Of a stretch of DNA of 64,000 nt, positions 1 through 8,970 are shown piece after piece. The notes beneath the pieces were generated by a model. That model was not told where the DNA came from and ran no database searches. It worked only from the letters and a program-made list of their open reading frames with translations. Made by a program: the position numbers and the translations under genes. Each line of letters starts with the position of its first letter. Positions within the stretch are counted from its first letter, which is position 1. The DNA lies in assembly GCA_963732635.1 (NCBI GenBank), contig CAVTAL010000035.1:1-64000 (forward strand), in the 5' to 3' direction. This DNA is from JAKFWF01 sp963732635. GTDB lineage: Bacteria; Pseudomonadota; Alphaproteobacteria; Rhizobiales; Hyphomicrobiaceae.

Positions 1-45
1 GGGACGCCCTTCAACCTATTGGGGCCACCGGCACAGGAACAGGTC

Positions 46-2147
46 GTGACCGTACATCGCATCGAAACGAATTCGCCGGCCGCCCGCTCGTCATCGAGAT
101 CGGCCGGCTGGCCAAGCAGGCCGCGGGCTCGGCCTGTCTGCAGTTCGGCGACACGGTGGTGCTCGCCGCCGTGACCGTCTCCCCCAACATGTCCACCCTG
201 CCGTTCTTCCCCCTCACGGTCGAGTACCGCGAGAAGACCTACGCCGCGGGCAAGATCCCGGGCGGGTTCTTCAAGCGCGAAGGCCGCCCGCACGACAAGG
301 AGATCCTGGCCGCCGGCTGATCGACCGCTCGATCCGGCCGCTCTTCCCCGAGGGCTTCAAGAACGAAGTCCAGGTCTTCGTGACGGTGCATCTCGGCGGA
401 CCAGGAGAACGACGCCGACGTGCTCGGCGTGGTCGCCGCCTCGTGGCGCTCTGGGTGTCGAGGTGCCGTGGAACGGGCCGGTCGCCGCGGTGCGGGTGGG
501 CCGGGTCGAGGGCAACTGGATCCTCAACCCGACCTTCCAGCAGCTCGAGTTCTCCGACTGGACATGACGGTGAGCGGCAGCGCCGACTCGATCGTGATGG
601 TCGAGGGCGGCGCGCTGGAGATCTCCGAGGCGGAGATGCTGGAGGCGCTCAAGGTGGCCCACAAGGGCATCAAGGAGCTGCTGGGCCATCGCAGGAGAAG
701 CTCATCGACCAAGGCGGCCAGGCCGAAGCATGGAGTGGGCCAAGGCCGGAGCCGACGCCGGCGCTGGTCAAGCGGGTCGAAGGCGCTGGCCGAGGACGCG
801 ATGGCCAAGGCGATCAACGCCAAGGACAAGGCGGCCCGCGCCGCCGGCGCCGAGGCGCTGAAGGCGAAGGTCAAGGAGCAGCTGGCCGGCGGAGTTCCCC
901 GAGGCGGGGCAGCAGATCATCGGCCGTGCTCGAGGACATCGAGTACCGGGTGATGCGGGCGCAGGTGCTGGACAAGGGCGAGCGGGTGGACGGCCGCGAC
1001 CTCGACACCATCCGCCCGATCAGCATCGAGACCGGCGTGCTGCCGCGGGCCCACGGCTCGGCGCTGTTCACGCGCGGCCAGACGCAGGCGCTGGTGGCCG
1101 GTGACGCTCGGCACCGCGGACGACGAGCAGCGGATCGACTGCATCGACGTGGCCGCGCGAGACGACCAAGTCGTTCATGCTGCACTACAACTTCCCGCCC
1201 TACTCGCACCGGCGAAGTGAGGCCGATCCGCGGCACCAGCCGGCGCGAGATCGGGCACGGCGCGCTGGCCGAGCGGGCGCTGCAGCCGCTGCTGCCGCGA
1301 CTACGAGGAGTTCCCGTACACGATGCGCATCGTCTCCGAGATCCTCGAGTCGAACGGCTCCTCGTCGATGGCCACGGTCTGCGGCGGCTCGCTGGCGCTG
1401 ATGGACGCCGGCGTGCCGATGAAGGCCGCCTGCGCCGGCGTGGCGATGGGCCTGATCAAGGAAGGCGACAAGGTCGCCGATCCTGACCGACATCCTCGGC
1501 TCCGAGGACCACCTCGGCGACATGGACTTCAAGGTGGCCGGCACCACCGAACGGCATCACCTCGATCCAGATGGACATCAAGATCGAGGGCCTCGACCTG
1601 AAGATCATGGAAGAGGCGCTCGAGCAGGCGCGCAAGGGCCGCCTGCACATCCTCGACGAGATGGCCAAGGCGCTCGCCGCGCCGCGGCCGAGCTGTCGCC
1701 AGTACGCGCCGCGCATCATCACGATGCAGATCAAGCCGGAGAAGATCGGCGAGATCATCGGTCCCAAGGGCAAGACGATCCGCGGGATCCAGGACGCGAC
1801 CGGCGCCAAGATCAACATCGAGGACTCCGGGCTGGTCACGATCGCCGCCGTCGGCGGCGAGGCGGGCGAGAAGGCCCGCGAGATGGTCGCAGGCGATCGT
1901 GCACGGAGCCCGAGGTGGGCCGGATCTACGAGGGCCCGGTCAAGAGCACGACGGCGTTCGGCGCGTTCGTCGAGATCATGCCCGGCATCGAGGGGCTGCT
2001 GCACATCACCGAGCTGCAGCACGGCCGCACCGAGAAGACCGAGGACGTGGTCAAGAAGGGCGACATCGTGCAAGGTCAAGCTGCTCGAGGTGGACGAGCG
2101 CGGCCGCATGCGGCTGTCCCGGAAGGCGCTGCATCCCGAAGGAGTGA
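46..2147 (+). CDS. pnp: Polyribonucleotide nucleotidyltransferase (PNPase), frameshifted as given
   Basis: PNPase degrades RNA 3' to 5' phosphorolytically. Reading across frames gives the whole family layout. The first RNase PH domain contains GRPLVIEIGRLAKQAAGSA and FGDTVVLAAVTVS. A helical linker is followed by the second RNase PH domain (TKSFMLHYNFPPYS, RREIGHGALAERAL, SNGSSSMATVCGGSLALMDAG). A KH domain (IIGPKGKTIRGIQDATGAKI) and an S1 domain (GRIYEGPVKSTTAFGAFVEI) end the protein. No single frame covers it: I see a dozen or more one-base indels, for example an extra C near 390, 1209 and 1301 and an extra G near 1480 and 1549. Such a conserved essential enzyme is unlikely to be this decayed, so sequence error is the better explanation. 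A GTG at 46 is the likeliest start but is uncertain. An M16 peptidase follows, a pairing common in Actinobacteria. Confidence 0.9.
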
Positions 2148-2159
2148 GGCCGGTCGCCC

Positions 2160-3436
2160 GTGGAGACGATCCGCCTCGACGACGGGCCTCTTCCGGACCG
2201 TCGCGCCCGAACGGCCTCGTCGTCCTCACCGAACGCTGCCCGGCGTGCGCTCGGCCGCGGTCGGGGTCTGGGTCCGCAGGGCCAGCGCGCACGAGGCCCG
2301 CGAGCAGATGGGCGTGTCCCACCTGCTCGAGCACATGGTGTTCAAGGGCACCGAGCGGCGCACCGCCAAGGAGATCGCGCTCGCGCTCGAGGTCGCGGGG
2401 CGGCGCGCTCGACGCCTACACCAGCCGCGACCACACCAGCTACCAGGCCCACGTCCTCGACGCAGGACCTCCCCTCGCCGTGGACGTCCTCACCGATCTG
2501 GTCCGCCGGCCGCTGCTGCGCGAGGAGCGACCTCGAGCTCGAGCGCAACGTCGTCCTCGAGGAGATCAACGACGGTCGAGGACACGCCCGGACGATCTGG
2601 TCTTCGAGCTGCATCGCGAGCACGCTGTGGCCCGAGCACCCCTACGGCTACTCGATCCTCGGCACGCCGGAGACCGTCGGCGCGCTCTCGGCGCGACGAC
2701 CTCCGGCGGCTGCACCGGCCGGGCTACTATCCGCGGCAACTGCGTGGTCGCGGCGGCCGGGAACGTGGACCACGAGCAGCTGCTCGAGGTGCTGGAGCGG
2801 GAGGGCTGGTTCGAGGCGGCCGGCGCGCGAGCCGCCGCGCGCCGCCGGTGGCGCCGCCGGCCGGCCGCGCGGGGCGACGAGCGCCGGGTGGCGCGGGACA
2901 CGGCCCAGACGCACATCGTCTTCGGCACCGACACCTTGCCGCTACCGGGACCGCGCGGCGCTTCGCGCTGGCGATGCTGGCCAAGTCTTCGGCGGCGGGA
3001 TGTCGAGCCGGCTGTTCCAGCGGATCCGGGAAGAGCTGGGGCTGGCGTACGCGATCTACGCCTACCAGCAGTTCTACCAGTCGGCGGGCATGGCGGGCGT
3101 CTACGTCGGCACGCAGCCCGCCACGGCGGACCAGGCGGCGGAGGCGATCCGCGAGGAGTACGCGCCGGCTGGCCGCGAAGGGCTGCCGCCGGAGGAGCTG
3201 GCCGACGGGCAAGCAGCAGCTCAAGGGCCAGGTCATGCTGTCGCTGGAGAGCCCGGCGGCCGGATGGACCGGCTGGCCGGGTCGGCGCTGCACGACGAGC
3301 CGTACCGCCCGCTGGACGAGATGCTGGCGGAGATCGACGCGGTGACGCCGAGGCGGACGTCGCCGCGGTCGCCGCCGAGTTCTTCGCCCCGGACGCGGCA
3401 GACGGTCGGTCCGTCAGGCTCGGGCCGCAGGGCTAG
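2160..3436 (+). CDS. M16 family zinc peptidase, frameshifted as given
   Basis: Insulinase-like zinc peptidase of the processing-peptidase/PepR type, about 420 residues once frames are joined. The inverted zinc motif HLLEH, followed by MVFKGT, lies near 2320, with the downstream glutamate region NVVLEEI near 2550. The C-terminal M16 half shows FGGGMSSRLFQRIREELGLAYAIYA, interrupted by a frameshift before it. The GTG at 2160 is 12 nt after the pnp stop, which supports an operon with pnp as in many Actinobacteria. At least eight indels are needed to read it through. The biological substrate is not evident. Confidence 0.85.
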
Positions 3437-3475
3437 ACGTGATGCCTCCGACTCGACTTCAGCCCAGAGGACCCC

Positions 3476-4593
3476 ATGATCATCGGCGTCCCGAAGGAGA
3501 TCAAGACCAACGAGAACCGCGTCGCGCTGGTCCCGGCGGGCGCCGAGCGCTTGGTCGCCGGCGGGCACACCGTGCTCGTCGAGCAGGGCGCCGGGCTCGG
3601 GCAGCGGCTTCCCCGACGAGGCCTACGTCGCCGCCGGCGCCAAGATCCTCGCCGACGGCCGACGAGGTCTGGGCCAAGGCCGACATGATCATGAAGGTGA
3701 AGGAGCCGATCGCCGTCGAGTGGCCGCGGATGCGGAAGGGCCAGATGATCTTCACCTACTTCCACTTCGCCGCCGCCGAGGAGCTGACCCGGGCCGTCAT
3801 CAAGTCGGGCGCGGTCGCCGTCGCCTACGAGACGGTGCAGCTCCCGAACGGCGAGCTGCCGCTGCTCACGCCGATGAGCGAGGTGGCCGGCCGCATGGCG
3901 GTGCAGGAGGGCGCCAAGTACCTCGAGAAGGTCTTCGGCGGGAGCGGCGTGCTGCTGGGCGGCGTGCCCGGCGTGGCGCCGGCGCGAGGTGGTGATCATC
4001 GGCGGCGGCGTGGTCGGCACCAACGCGGCCAAGATGGCGGCCGGCCTGGGCGCCCACGTCACGATCCTCGACATCTCGCTCGACCGGCTGCGCTACCTCG
4101 ACGACGTGCTGCCGGCCAACGTGGACACGCTCTACTCCAACCGGCACAACATCCTCGATGCCATCCGCCGGGCCGACCTCGTGATCGGCGCGGTGCTGCT
4201 GCCGGGCGCCAAGGCGCCGCACCTGGTCAAGCGGGACGACCTCAAGCTGATGAAGCCGGGCTCGGTGATCGTGGACGTGGCGGTGGACCAGGGCGGCTGC
4301 GTCGAGACCATCAAGCCGACCACGCACGAGAACCCGACCTACTTCGTCGACGGCATTCTGCACTACGCCGTGGCCAACATGCCGGGCGGCGTGCCGCGGA
4401 CGTCCACGCTCGCGCTGACCAACGCCACGCTGCCCTACGCGCTCAAGCTGGCCAGGCACGGCTGGCAGCAGGCCTGCAAGGACGATCGGGCGCTCGCGCT
4501 CGGGCCTCAACGTGGTCGAGGGCAAGGTGGTGTATCCCGGCGTGGCCGAGGCGTTCGGGCTGCCGCTGGTCGACGTCGACACGCGTCCTGTGA
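3476..4593 (+). CDS. ald: Alanine dehydrogenase, frameshifted as given
   Basis: Catalyses NAD-dependent interconversion of L-alanine and pyruvate plus ammonia. It starts MIIGVPKEIKTNENRVALVP, the family N-terminus. It carries the substrate-binding KVKEP segment, the Rossmann motif VVIIGGGVVGTNAAKMAAGLGA, and HYAVANMPGGVPRTST near the end. Joined frames give about 370 residues, the normal length. Single-base insertions lie near 3600, 3656, 3985 and 4506. A final extra C near 4582 shifts the expected ending (DVDTVL, stop) out of frame. The gene lies 39 nt after the M16 peptidase stop on the same strand. Confidence 0.9.
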
Positions 4594-4618
4594 GCCGGGC
4601 GGGCGTCCGGTCGCGCGC

Positions 4619-5056
4619 ATGCTCGACATCCAGTTCGTCCGCCTGCCCCACGGAGAGGGGCTGCCGCTGCCCGGCCGGCCACGCCCGGGGCGGCCGGGTA
4701 CGACATCGCCAGCGCCGAGGACGGGGTGCTGGCGCCGCTGGAGCGGCGGCTGTTCCGCGACCGGCTTCGCGATCGCGATCCCGGGGGGTTCGAGTGCCAG
4801 ATCCGGCCCCGCTCGGGGCTGGCGCTCAAGCACGGGATCACGCTGCCCAACACGCCCGGCCACGATCGACAGCGACTACCGGGGCGAGCTGATGATCGCG
4901 CTGGTGAACCTCGGCGCCGAGCCGTTCGAGGTCGCCCGCGGGATGCGGATCGCGCAGCTGGTGTTCGCCCGGGTCGAGGGGCGGCGTTCCGGGCGGTGCG
5001 AGACGCTCCCGGCGACGGACCGCGGGGACGGCGGGTTCGGCAGCACCGGGCGGTAG
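4619..5056 (+). CDS. dut: dUTP diphosphatase (dUTPase), frameshifted as given
   Basis: Hydrolyses dUTP to dUMP and pyrophosphate, keeping uracil out of DNA. About 145 residues, the size of trimeric dUTPases. Recognisable motifs in order are AAGYDI (motif 1), RPRSGLALKHG (motif 2), TIDSDYRGE (motif 3), the RGMRIAQLVF segment (motif 4) and the C-terminal RGDGGFGSTG (motif 5). Four or more indels break the frame, near 4680, 4755, 4862 and 4980. It follows ald by 25 nt. Confidence 0.9.
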   Translation: MLDIQFVRLPHGEGLPLPGRPRPGRPGTTSPAPRTGCWRRWSGGCSATGFAIAIPGGSSARSGPARGWRSSTGSRCPTRPATIDSDYRGELMIALVNLGAEPFEVARGMRIAQLVFARVEGRRSGRCETLPATDRGDGGFGSTGR

Positions 5057-5174
5057 CCGGGACGGCGCTGAGCTGCTCGGTGACCTGGCTCACCCGCGAT
5101 GCACGGCCTAAGTCGCGTCTTGTCGTCTTAGCGCCCCGTTACCTTCTGACCCAATTCGACTGCCCTGGCCGCTG

Positions 5175-5940
5175 ATGAAGTTTCCGTCGCTCAAATTCGG
5201 GTCCTTCTTCCCGCGAACGAAATCGCGGTGGATCTCGGCACGGCCAACACCCTCATCTACGTGAAGGGCGAGGGCATCGTGCTCAACGAGCCCTCGGTCG
5301 TGGCGATCGAGAAGGCCACCGGCAAGATCAAGGGCATCGGCCTCGAGGCCAAGCGGATGCTCGGCCGCACGCCCGACGGCATCCTCGCGGTCCGGCCGCT
5401 CAAGGACGGCGTCATCGCCGACTTCGACGTCACCGAGAAGATGCTGCGCTACTTCCTCAAGACGATCATCGACAAGCACGTCTTCCGGGTGCAAGCCGCA
5501 AGGTCATCGTCTGCGTGCCCTCGGGCATCACCGAGGTCGAGCGGCGCGCCGTCCGCGACTCGGCCGAGACCGCCGGCGCCAAGCAGGTGCTGACATGGTG
5601 GCCGAGCCGATGGCGGCCGCGATCGGCGTCGGCCTGCCGGTCGAGACGCCCACCGGCAACATGGTGATCGACATCGGCGGCGGCACCACCGAGATCGCGG
5701 TCATCGCGCTCTCCGGGCATCGTGTCCGACACCTCGATCCGCACCGGCGGCGACGAGCTGGACCAGGCCATCGTGCAGTTCATGCGCAAGAACTACAACC
5801 TGCTGGTCGGCGAGCCGACCGCCGAGGCGATCAAGATCAAGATCGGCTCGGCCGCGCCGACCGGCGACGAGCGCGAGATGGAGGTGAAGGGGCGCGACCT
5901 CGTCTCCGGCATCCCCAAGACCGTGCGGGTGCACTCGAGC
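5175..5940 (+). CDS. mreB: Rod-shape protein MreB, 3'-truncated at a chimeric junction
   Basis: Bacterial actin homologue that organises cell-wall synthesis. Clear motifs are VDLGTANTLIYVKGEGIVLNEPSVVAIEK (phosphate 1 region), VCVPSGITEVERRA, VAEPMAAAIGVGLPV, VIDIGGGTTEIAVI (phosphate 2) and KGRDLVSGIPKTV. Only about 250 of some 340 residues are present. The match ends abruptly around 5936-5942, where the sequence becomes the antisense of an elongation factor Ts gene. Frameshifts occur near 5215, 5495, 5595 and 5718. It is the last gene of the actinobacterial-looking segment. Confidence 0.85.
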
Positions 5941-6017
5941 TCCTTTTTGGCGTCCATCATTCCCGCGCCGGAAAGCTCGCGCAATTCCTTGACGAGTGAG
6001 GCAGTAATTACAGACAT
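5936..6017 (-). pseudogene. tsf: 5' fragment of elongation factor Ts gene
   Basis: The minus strand from 6017 reads MSVITASLVKELRELSGAGM and then MDAKKELE, the strongly conserved N-terminus of EF-Ts. After about 27 codons the similarity stops exactly where mreB of the left segment begins. Only the first tenth of the gene is present. The upstream sequence fits a normal rpsB-tsf spacer, so this is genuine alphaproteobacterial sequence cut off at a junction. Confidence 0.8.
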
Positions 6018-6060
6018 TGTTTGTCCTTTCGAATGACTGGGGCGGTCTATCTAGCCACCA

Positions 6061-6170
6061 TTTTTGTCATTCCCGCGAAAGCACGGAGATCCATGGTCTG
6101 ATTTGTCGTTTTAAGCCAGAGATTTCGAGACCATGGACCCCCGAGAAGTGAGTCGGGGGTGACGCCAGTT
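6061..6170. repeat. Palindromic intergenic repeat (GTCATTCCCGCG family)
   Basis: The spacer between the tsf start and the rpsB tail begins GTCATTCCCGCGAAAGC and ends in CGGGGGTGACGCC, with internal complementary ATCCATGGTCT and GAGACCATGGA arms. The same terminal motif recurs at 16,374-16,515 and a variant at 10,493-10,645. All three lie between genes, which fits the small dispersed palindromes common in Hyphomicrobiales. Confidence 0.6.
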
Positions 6171-6185
6171 TTTTTGATTAACCCT

Positions 6186-6320
6186 TAGAGCTTCAGGCGC
6201 TTCTGCGGCAGGTGTTTCGTCTGCGGCAGCTTCGGCGACGGGAGCTTCCTCCACAACCGGCGCTGCTTCTGCACCAACAGCTTCTTCCATCGTCGCAGGT
6301 GCGTCTTCTGCTACCGGCCG
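6186..6320 (-). pseudogene. rpsB: 3' tail fragment of ribosomal protein S2 gene
   Basis: The minus strand encodes an Ala/Glu/Pro-rich tail (PVAEDAPATMEEAVGAEAAP and VVEEAPVAEAAADETPAAEA), typical of the acidic C-terminal extension of alphaproteobacterial S2. It lies directly upstream of the tsf start, the universal rpsB-tsf order. The expected ending (LKL then TAA at about 6186) is one base out of frame with the acidic tail, so there is an indel. The S2 globular domain is absent: upstream of 6320 the sequence is unrelated. Confidence 0.55.
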
Positions 6321-6595
6321 ATCCTGACGCGCTGGCCGATGGAGCGATCGATGACGACGCGTGGTTCTACGAGGGCTACCAGTACGCGATCAGCGATGCG
6401 ATACGAGCCAAACATCCATCTGCGAGGCCAACAGACCCGCGCGGATGGTTGGCGCGCACGCTTGCTCCGCGTTCAGATCTGCCGCCGCCACTCCCACCAA
6501 GGTATGCTCCAGCTCCACATGAGCCAGCCGGCAAGCAATGGAGCGAAGGCGATCTCCCTGATCTCTATCCTAAGCTTTGGAAGCGCTTTGTATGA
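6319..6595 (+). CDS. Hypothetical protein fragment
   Basis: An open frame reads DPDALADGAIDDDAWFYEGY and, further on, PTDPRGWLARTL, PHEPAGKQWSEGDLPDLYPKLWKRFV, ending at a stop. The composition looks like a real soluble protein, but I recognise no family. The frame can be extended leftwards only into the antisense of the rpsB tail, so its true start is lost or lies at the junction near 6320. A truncated accessory gene is the likeliest reading. Confidence 0.35.
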
Positions 6596-6817
6596 TGGCG
6601 CGCACGCGGCTTCCAAACGCAGTGCAGTCAGAAGCAGACACGATCGAGCAGCGCAAGCACCAAAGTGGCTGCTTCGCCTTTGGTCAAGCGGGTCGATTGC
6701 GCACCCCCCGCGTTGCGTCCGCAGCACCCCCGACAAGAAACAAAACACTCCGATTGTCAGCAGTTCACCACGATCGCGTCGGCATTCGATCAGTAGGCGT
6801 CCGGTGAGTAAAGGCCA

Positions 6818-7139
6818 TTAACGGCCGAACAAAAAAGGGGTGTCGACGCCTTTTATCCACAAAGCCTCGAACTCCGAGCGGGTGATCTCTTCAAGTCCCA
6901 GAGTCGGAAAATGCGCAATGCAGCGGGACGTCTATGAGTGAATGACACCTATCTCCGTGCCGCTCTTCAATCTCGACGCTATAGCGATTGATCCGCCCAT
7001 CGGTAAATACTTCGACACTGCGGAGCACCGCGTCTGCAACTCTGTCAATTTCGTAGTGAAGCCATAACGGCTCACCGGCGGGCACATGATCTTCGGGCCA
7101 TCGGCCTCGATAGTACTGTCGCGAAGCAGCGTTAATCAT
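6818..7139 (-). pseudogene. DUF6881-like protein, frameshifted
   Basis: From ATG at 7139 the protein reads YRGRWPEDHVPAGEPLWLHYEID and SVEVFTDGRINRYSVE, matching the shape of DUF6881 proteins (a W-x-H...P..LY.E.D start, then +VE.F.DGR). The first frame stops early near 6891. A shift near 6915 opens LGLEEITRSEFEALWIKGVD, ending at 6818, which is the expected helical C-terminus of the family. So the gene is complete apart from one frameshift. From memory, DUF6881 proteins are frequent in variable regions and often sit near polymorphic-toxin immunity genes. Function unknown. Confidence 0.55.
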
Positions 7140-7193
7140 GCGACACCTTAGACCAACAGCAGTTGAGCCGCCATGACCACTTGGGGGCATCCA

Positions 7194-7454
7194 ATGACAA
7201 TTCAATTTTCGCCCGAACAGCTTAATGAGATCACGGAGCGCTGCGATCTTGCGACGCCCGGTCCGTGAAAATTATATGTCGAGGGCAGAGAGCAAACAAG
7301 CGGCAGCAGCTTCATTATGACGGCTGGCGAAGACATCTATCTTCTGGGCGCACCGGTGCACGACCAAGATTTTATCGCGAATGCTCGCCAAGATGTCCCG
7401 ACGCTGATTGAGGAAATCCGTCGGCTGCATGAACTTCTCAGTTCTCGCGGCTAA
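7194..7454 (+). pseudogene. TPGPW-motif small protein, interrupted by a stop codon
   Basis: The frame reads MTIQFSPEQLNEITERCDLA, TPGP, then TGA at 7266-7268, and continues in frame KLYVEGREQTSGSSFIMTAG to HDQDFIANARQDVPTLIEEI and a TAA stop. The intact paralogue at 22,838-23,113 has tryptophan (TGG) where this copy has TGA, so a nonsense mutation is the simplest explanation. The ATPGPW...DFIA.ARQD.P.LI.E+RRL layout resembles short phage-type (Ead/Ea22-like) or immunity-like proteins. The function is unknown. Confidence 0.6.
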
Positions 7455-7823
7455 CGGCAGTTCTTAGTTCGGGGCGTTGGCGCGACTTCTGCTCCAGCTG
7501 TTCTGTACGCGTCGGCCAACCACCCAACCACGGACGGAATACCTTCAGTTAGCTGTCAATCAAGGAACGCGGGGCAGACAAGATCGCGATACCCTCAGCT
7601 GCAGACGTTGAAAGACAGAGGGTCGATCTCGGCCTCGGGCCAATAGGGGCGCATAGCCCGGCTCGGCTGCGATGGGCTTGCGGTTCGTCGAAACTTGGTT
7701 AGGATAGCGACAGTCCGACCGCCGCACTGATGGTCGACGTTGCCGGTGTGAGCGCGTCCAGCATTGCAGTCGTTGCGCAAGCTCAGGTAGATGTCTTAGA
7801 ACAGATGTCATAGAGCAATCACC
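7455..7823. other. Non-coding or unrecognised stretch
   Basis: No open frame in these 369 bases has the look of a conserved protein, and I see no RNA gene or clear repeat. It lies within the low-GC accessory strip and may be decayed sequence. Confidence 0.4.
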
Positions 7824-7929
7824 ATGAATGTGCGCAAAGTCTTATTCGCCGTAGCTCTAATCGCCCCTTTGGTTCTGCTCGGACGTTGGGTCGGAAGAAG
7901 CCTCGGCATCGAACAAGAGACTCGCCACT

Positions 7930-8433
7930 TTGGGGTTGTTCCTTCTCACATCCGGTGCCCTATCGGTGATACTGGAAGTCCGTCGTCGCCGTCTTTTCGC
8001 CGCGATGGCTCGCCTCCCCCCCGAGCAGCGCGAGCAGCTTCTAAGTCTGCACCCGGAGCTTCGGATCAGCGATCGTTCTATCGTCGGGGTCGGAAGTATT
8101 TCGGCCCGTAAGGCGACGTGGATCGGCCTGCTGTGGATCAACGGGCCCATCATACCGTTGATGATACTGCCACTAGCGGTCCGTCAATTTTTCGTCGGTC
8201 AGCGTGATGACTTGATTGCTGCCATATTGCTGCTTCTCGGGTTCGCATTGGCTTGGACGTGGTGGTCGGTGAACGTCACGCTGTGGCGGCGCTGGGCTGC
8301 GCGGCGCGGTGTCGACGCCGACGAACTCCAGTGGCGCGGGGAGCAAGCAAGCCTTCTTTGGCGAAAGAGCCGTGCGCTTGAGCGGACTGAGCCGGAGCAA
8401 AATATCATGCGTAAACGTGGTAAAGATGTGTGA
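7930..8433 (+). CDS. Small integral membrane protein, hypothetical
   Basis: The frame (TTG start at 7930; no better in-frame ATG before the stop at 7858) encodes about 167 residues. It has a first hydrophobic segment (LGLFLLTSGALSVIL) followed by basic residues RRRR. A cytosolic-looking stretch (PPEQREQLLSLHPELRIS) comes next, then two further membrane segments (GPIIPLMILPLAV and LIAAILLLLGFALAWTWW) and a charged tail. An ATG at 7824 opens another frame with its own membrane helix (MNVRKVLFAVALIAPLVLLG), so one frameshift could join the two into a longer protein. Family not recognised. Confidence 0.45.
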   Translation: MGLFLLTSGALSVILEVRRRRLFAAMARLPPEQREQLLSLHPELRISDRSIVGVGSISARKATWIGLLWINGPIIPLMILPLAVRQFFVGQRDDLIAAILLLLGFALAWTWWSVNVTLWRRWAARRGVDADELQWRGEQASLLWRKSRALERTEPEQNIMRKRGKDV

Positions 8434-8436
8434 CAC

Positions 8437-8685
8437 GTTCGAGGCTTGTCTGGATGGCCTTCAGCAGCGCCTGCATAAGGGGCGCCTCCTCCATTTCCGA
8501 TGGTAGGTCTCGCCGCAAGCAGACTTGCGGGAGTTGCCATGCTCCGGCCTCTTCATATGGCGCTTCGGGTCATTCGTAACCCGATCGGACCGTCGGCTTT
8601 CGGGGTACAACTGCCTTCATCACCTGAGCGCCCTAGGTGATGGGCCCAAAACGTCCACCAAATTCCACTCAACGCGCCACCTCCC
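8437..8685. other. Intergenic stretch with a small hairpin
   Basis: There is no convincing gene. An 8-bp perfect stem (CATCACCT at 8618-8625 and AGGTGATG at 8635-8642) could act as a terminator between the membrane-protein gene and the moaE fragment, although no T-run follows. Confidence 0.3.
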
Positions 8686-8848
8686 CTACCCCTCCCACCT
8701 CCGCACCGCCGCCTCATCCGCCTCCCGCGCATCGACCCACGACCCGACACCGTCTGCGCCGACTTCCTTCTTCCAGAACGGCGCGCTGGTCTTGAGGTAG
8801 TCCATCAGGAATTCAGCGGCCTCGAAGGCGGATTGGCGGTGGGCGGAA
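8686..8848 (-). pseudogene. Duplicated 3' end of moaE
   Basis: These 163 bases match 9,988-10,150, the 3' end of intact moaE, with about five mismatches and in the same orientation. They encode SAHRQSAFEAAEFLMDYLKT through to the native stop, with conservative changes only (ADEAAVRR against ADDAAVQR). Similarity ends sharply after GGGCGGA at 8848. The two copies bracket about 1.14 kb containing one foreign-looking gene. Such 3'-end duplications are left by site-specific integration at a gene end or by illegitimate recombination. Confidence 0.85.
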
Positions 8849-8970
8849 CGCGTCCCGTGCCCATCACGCCGATTGCAGGTCATGGACATGGTGCGAAAAG
8901 GCGAGTGATATGGCGAGATGCGGGGCGTGATAATATTCAAGAGCGTCGGGAGGGGAGATAGTTCACCTGG

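Noticed and set aside
1456..2334. Long open frame of 292 codons antisense to pnp
   Set aside because: It lies entirely opposite conserved PNPase KH/S1 coding sequence; in very GC-rich DNA the antisense frame lacks stops by chance, and the translation resembles no family.
7266..7268. In-frame TGA read as selenocysteine
   Set aside because: The paralogue has tryptophan here, not cysteine, and no SECIS-like hairpin is apparent just downstream, so nonsense mutation or base error is simpler.
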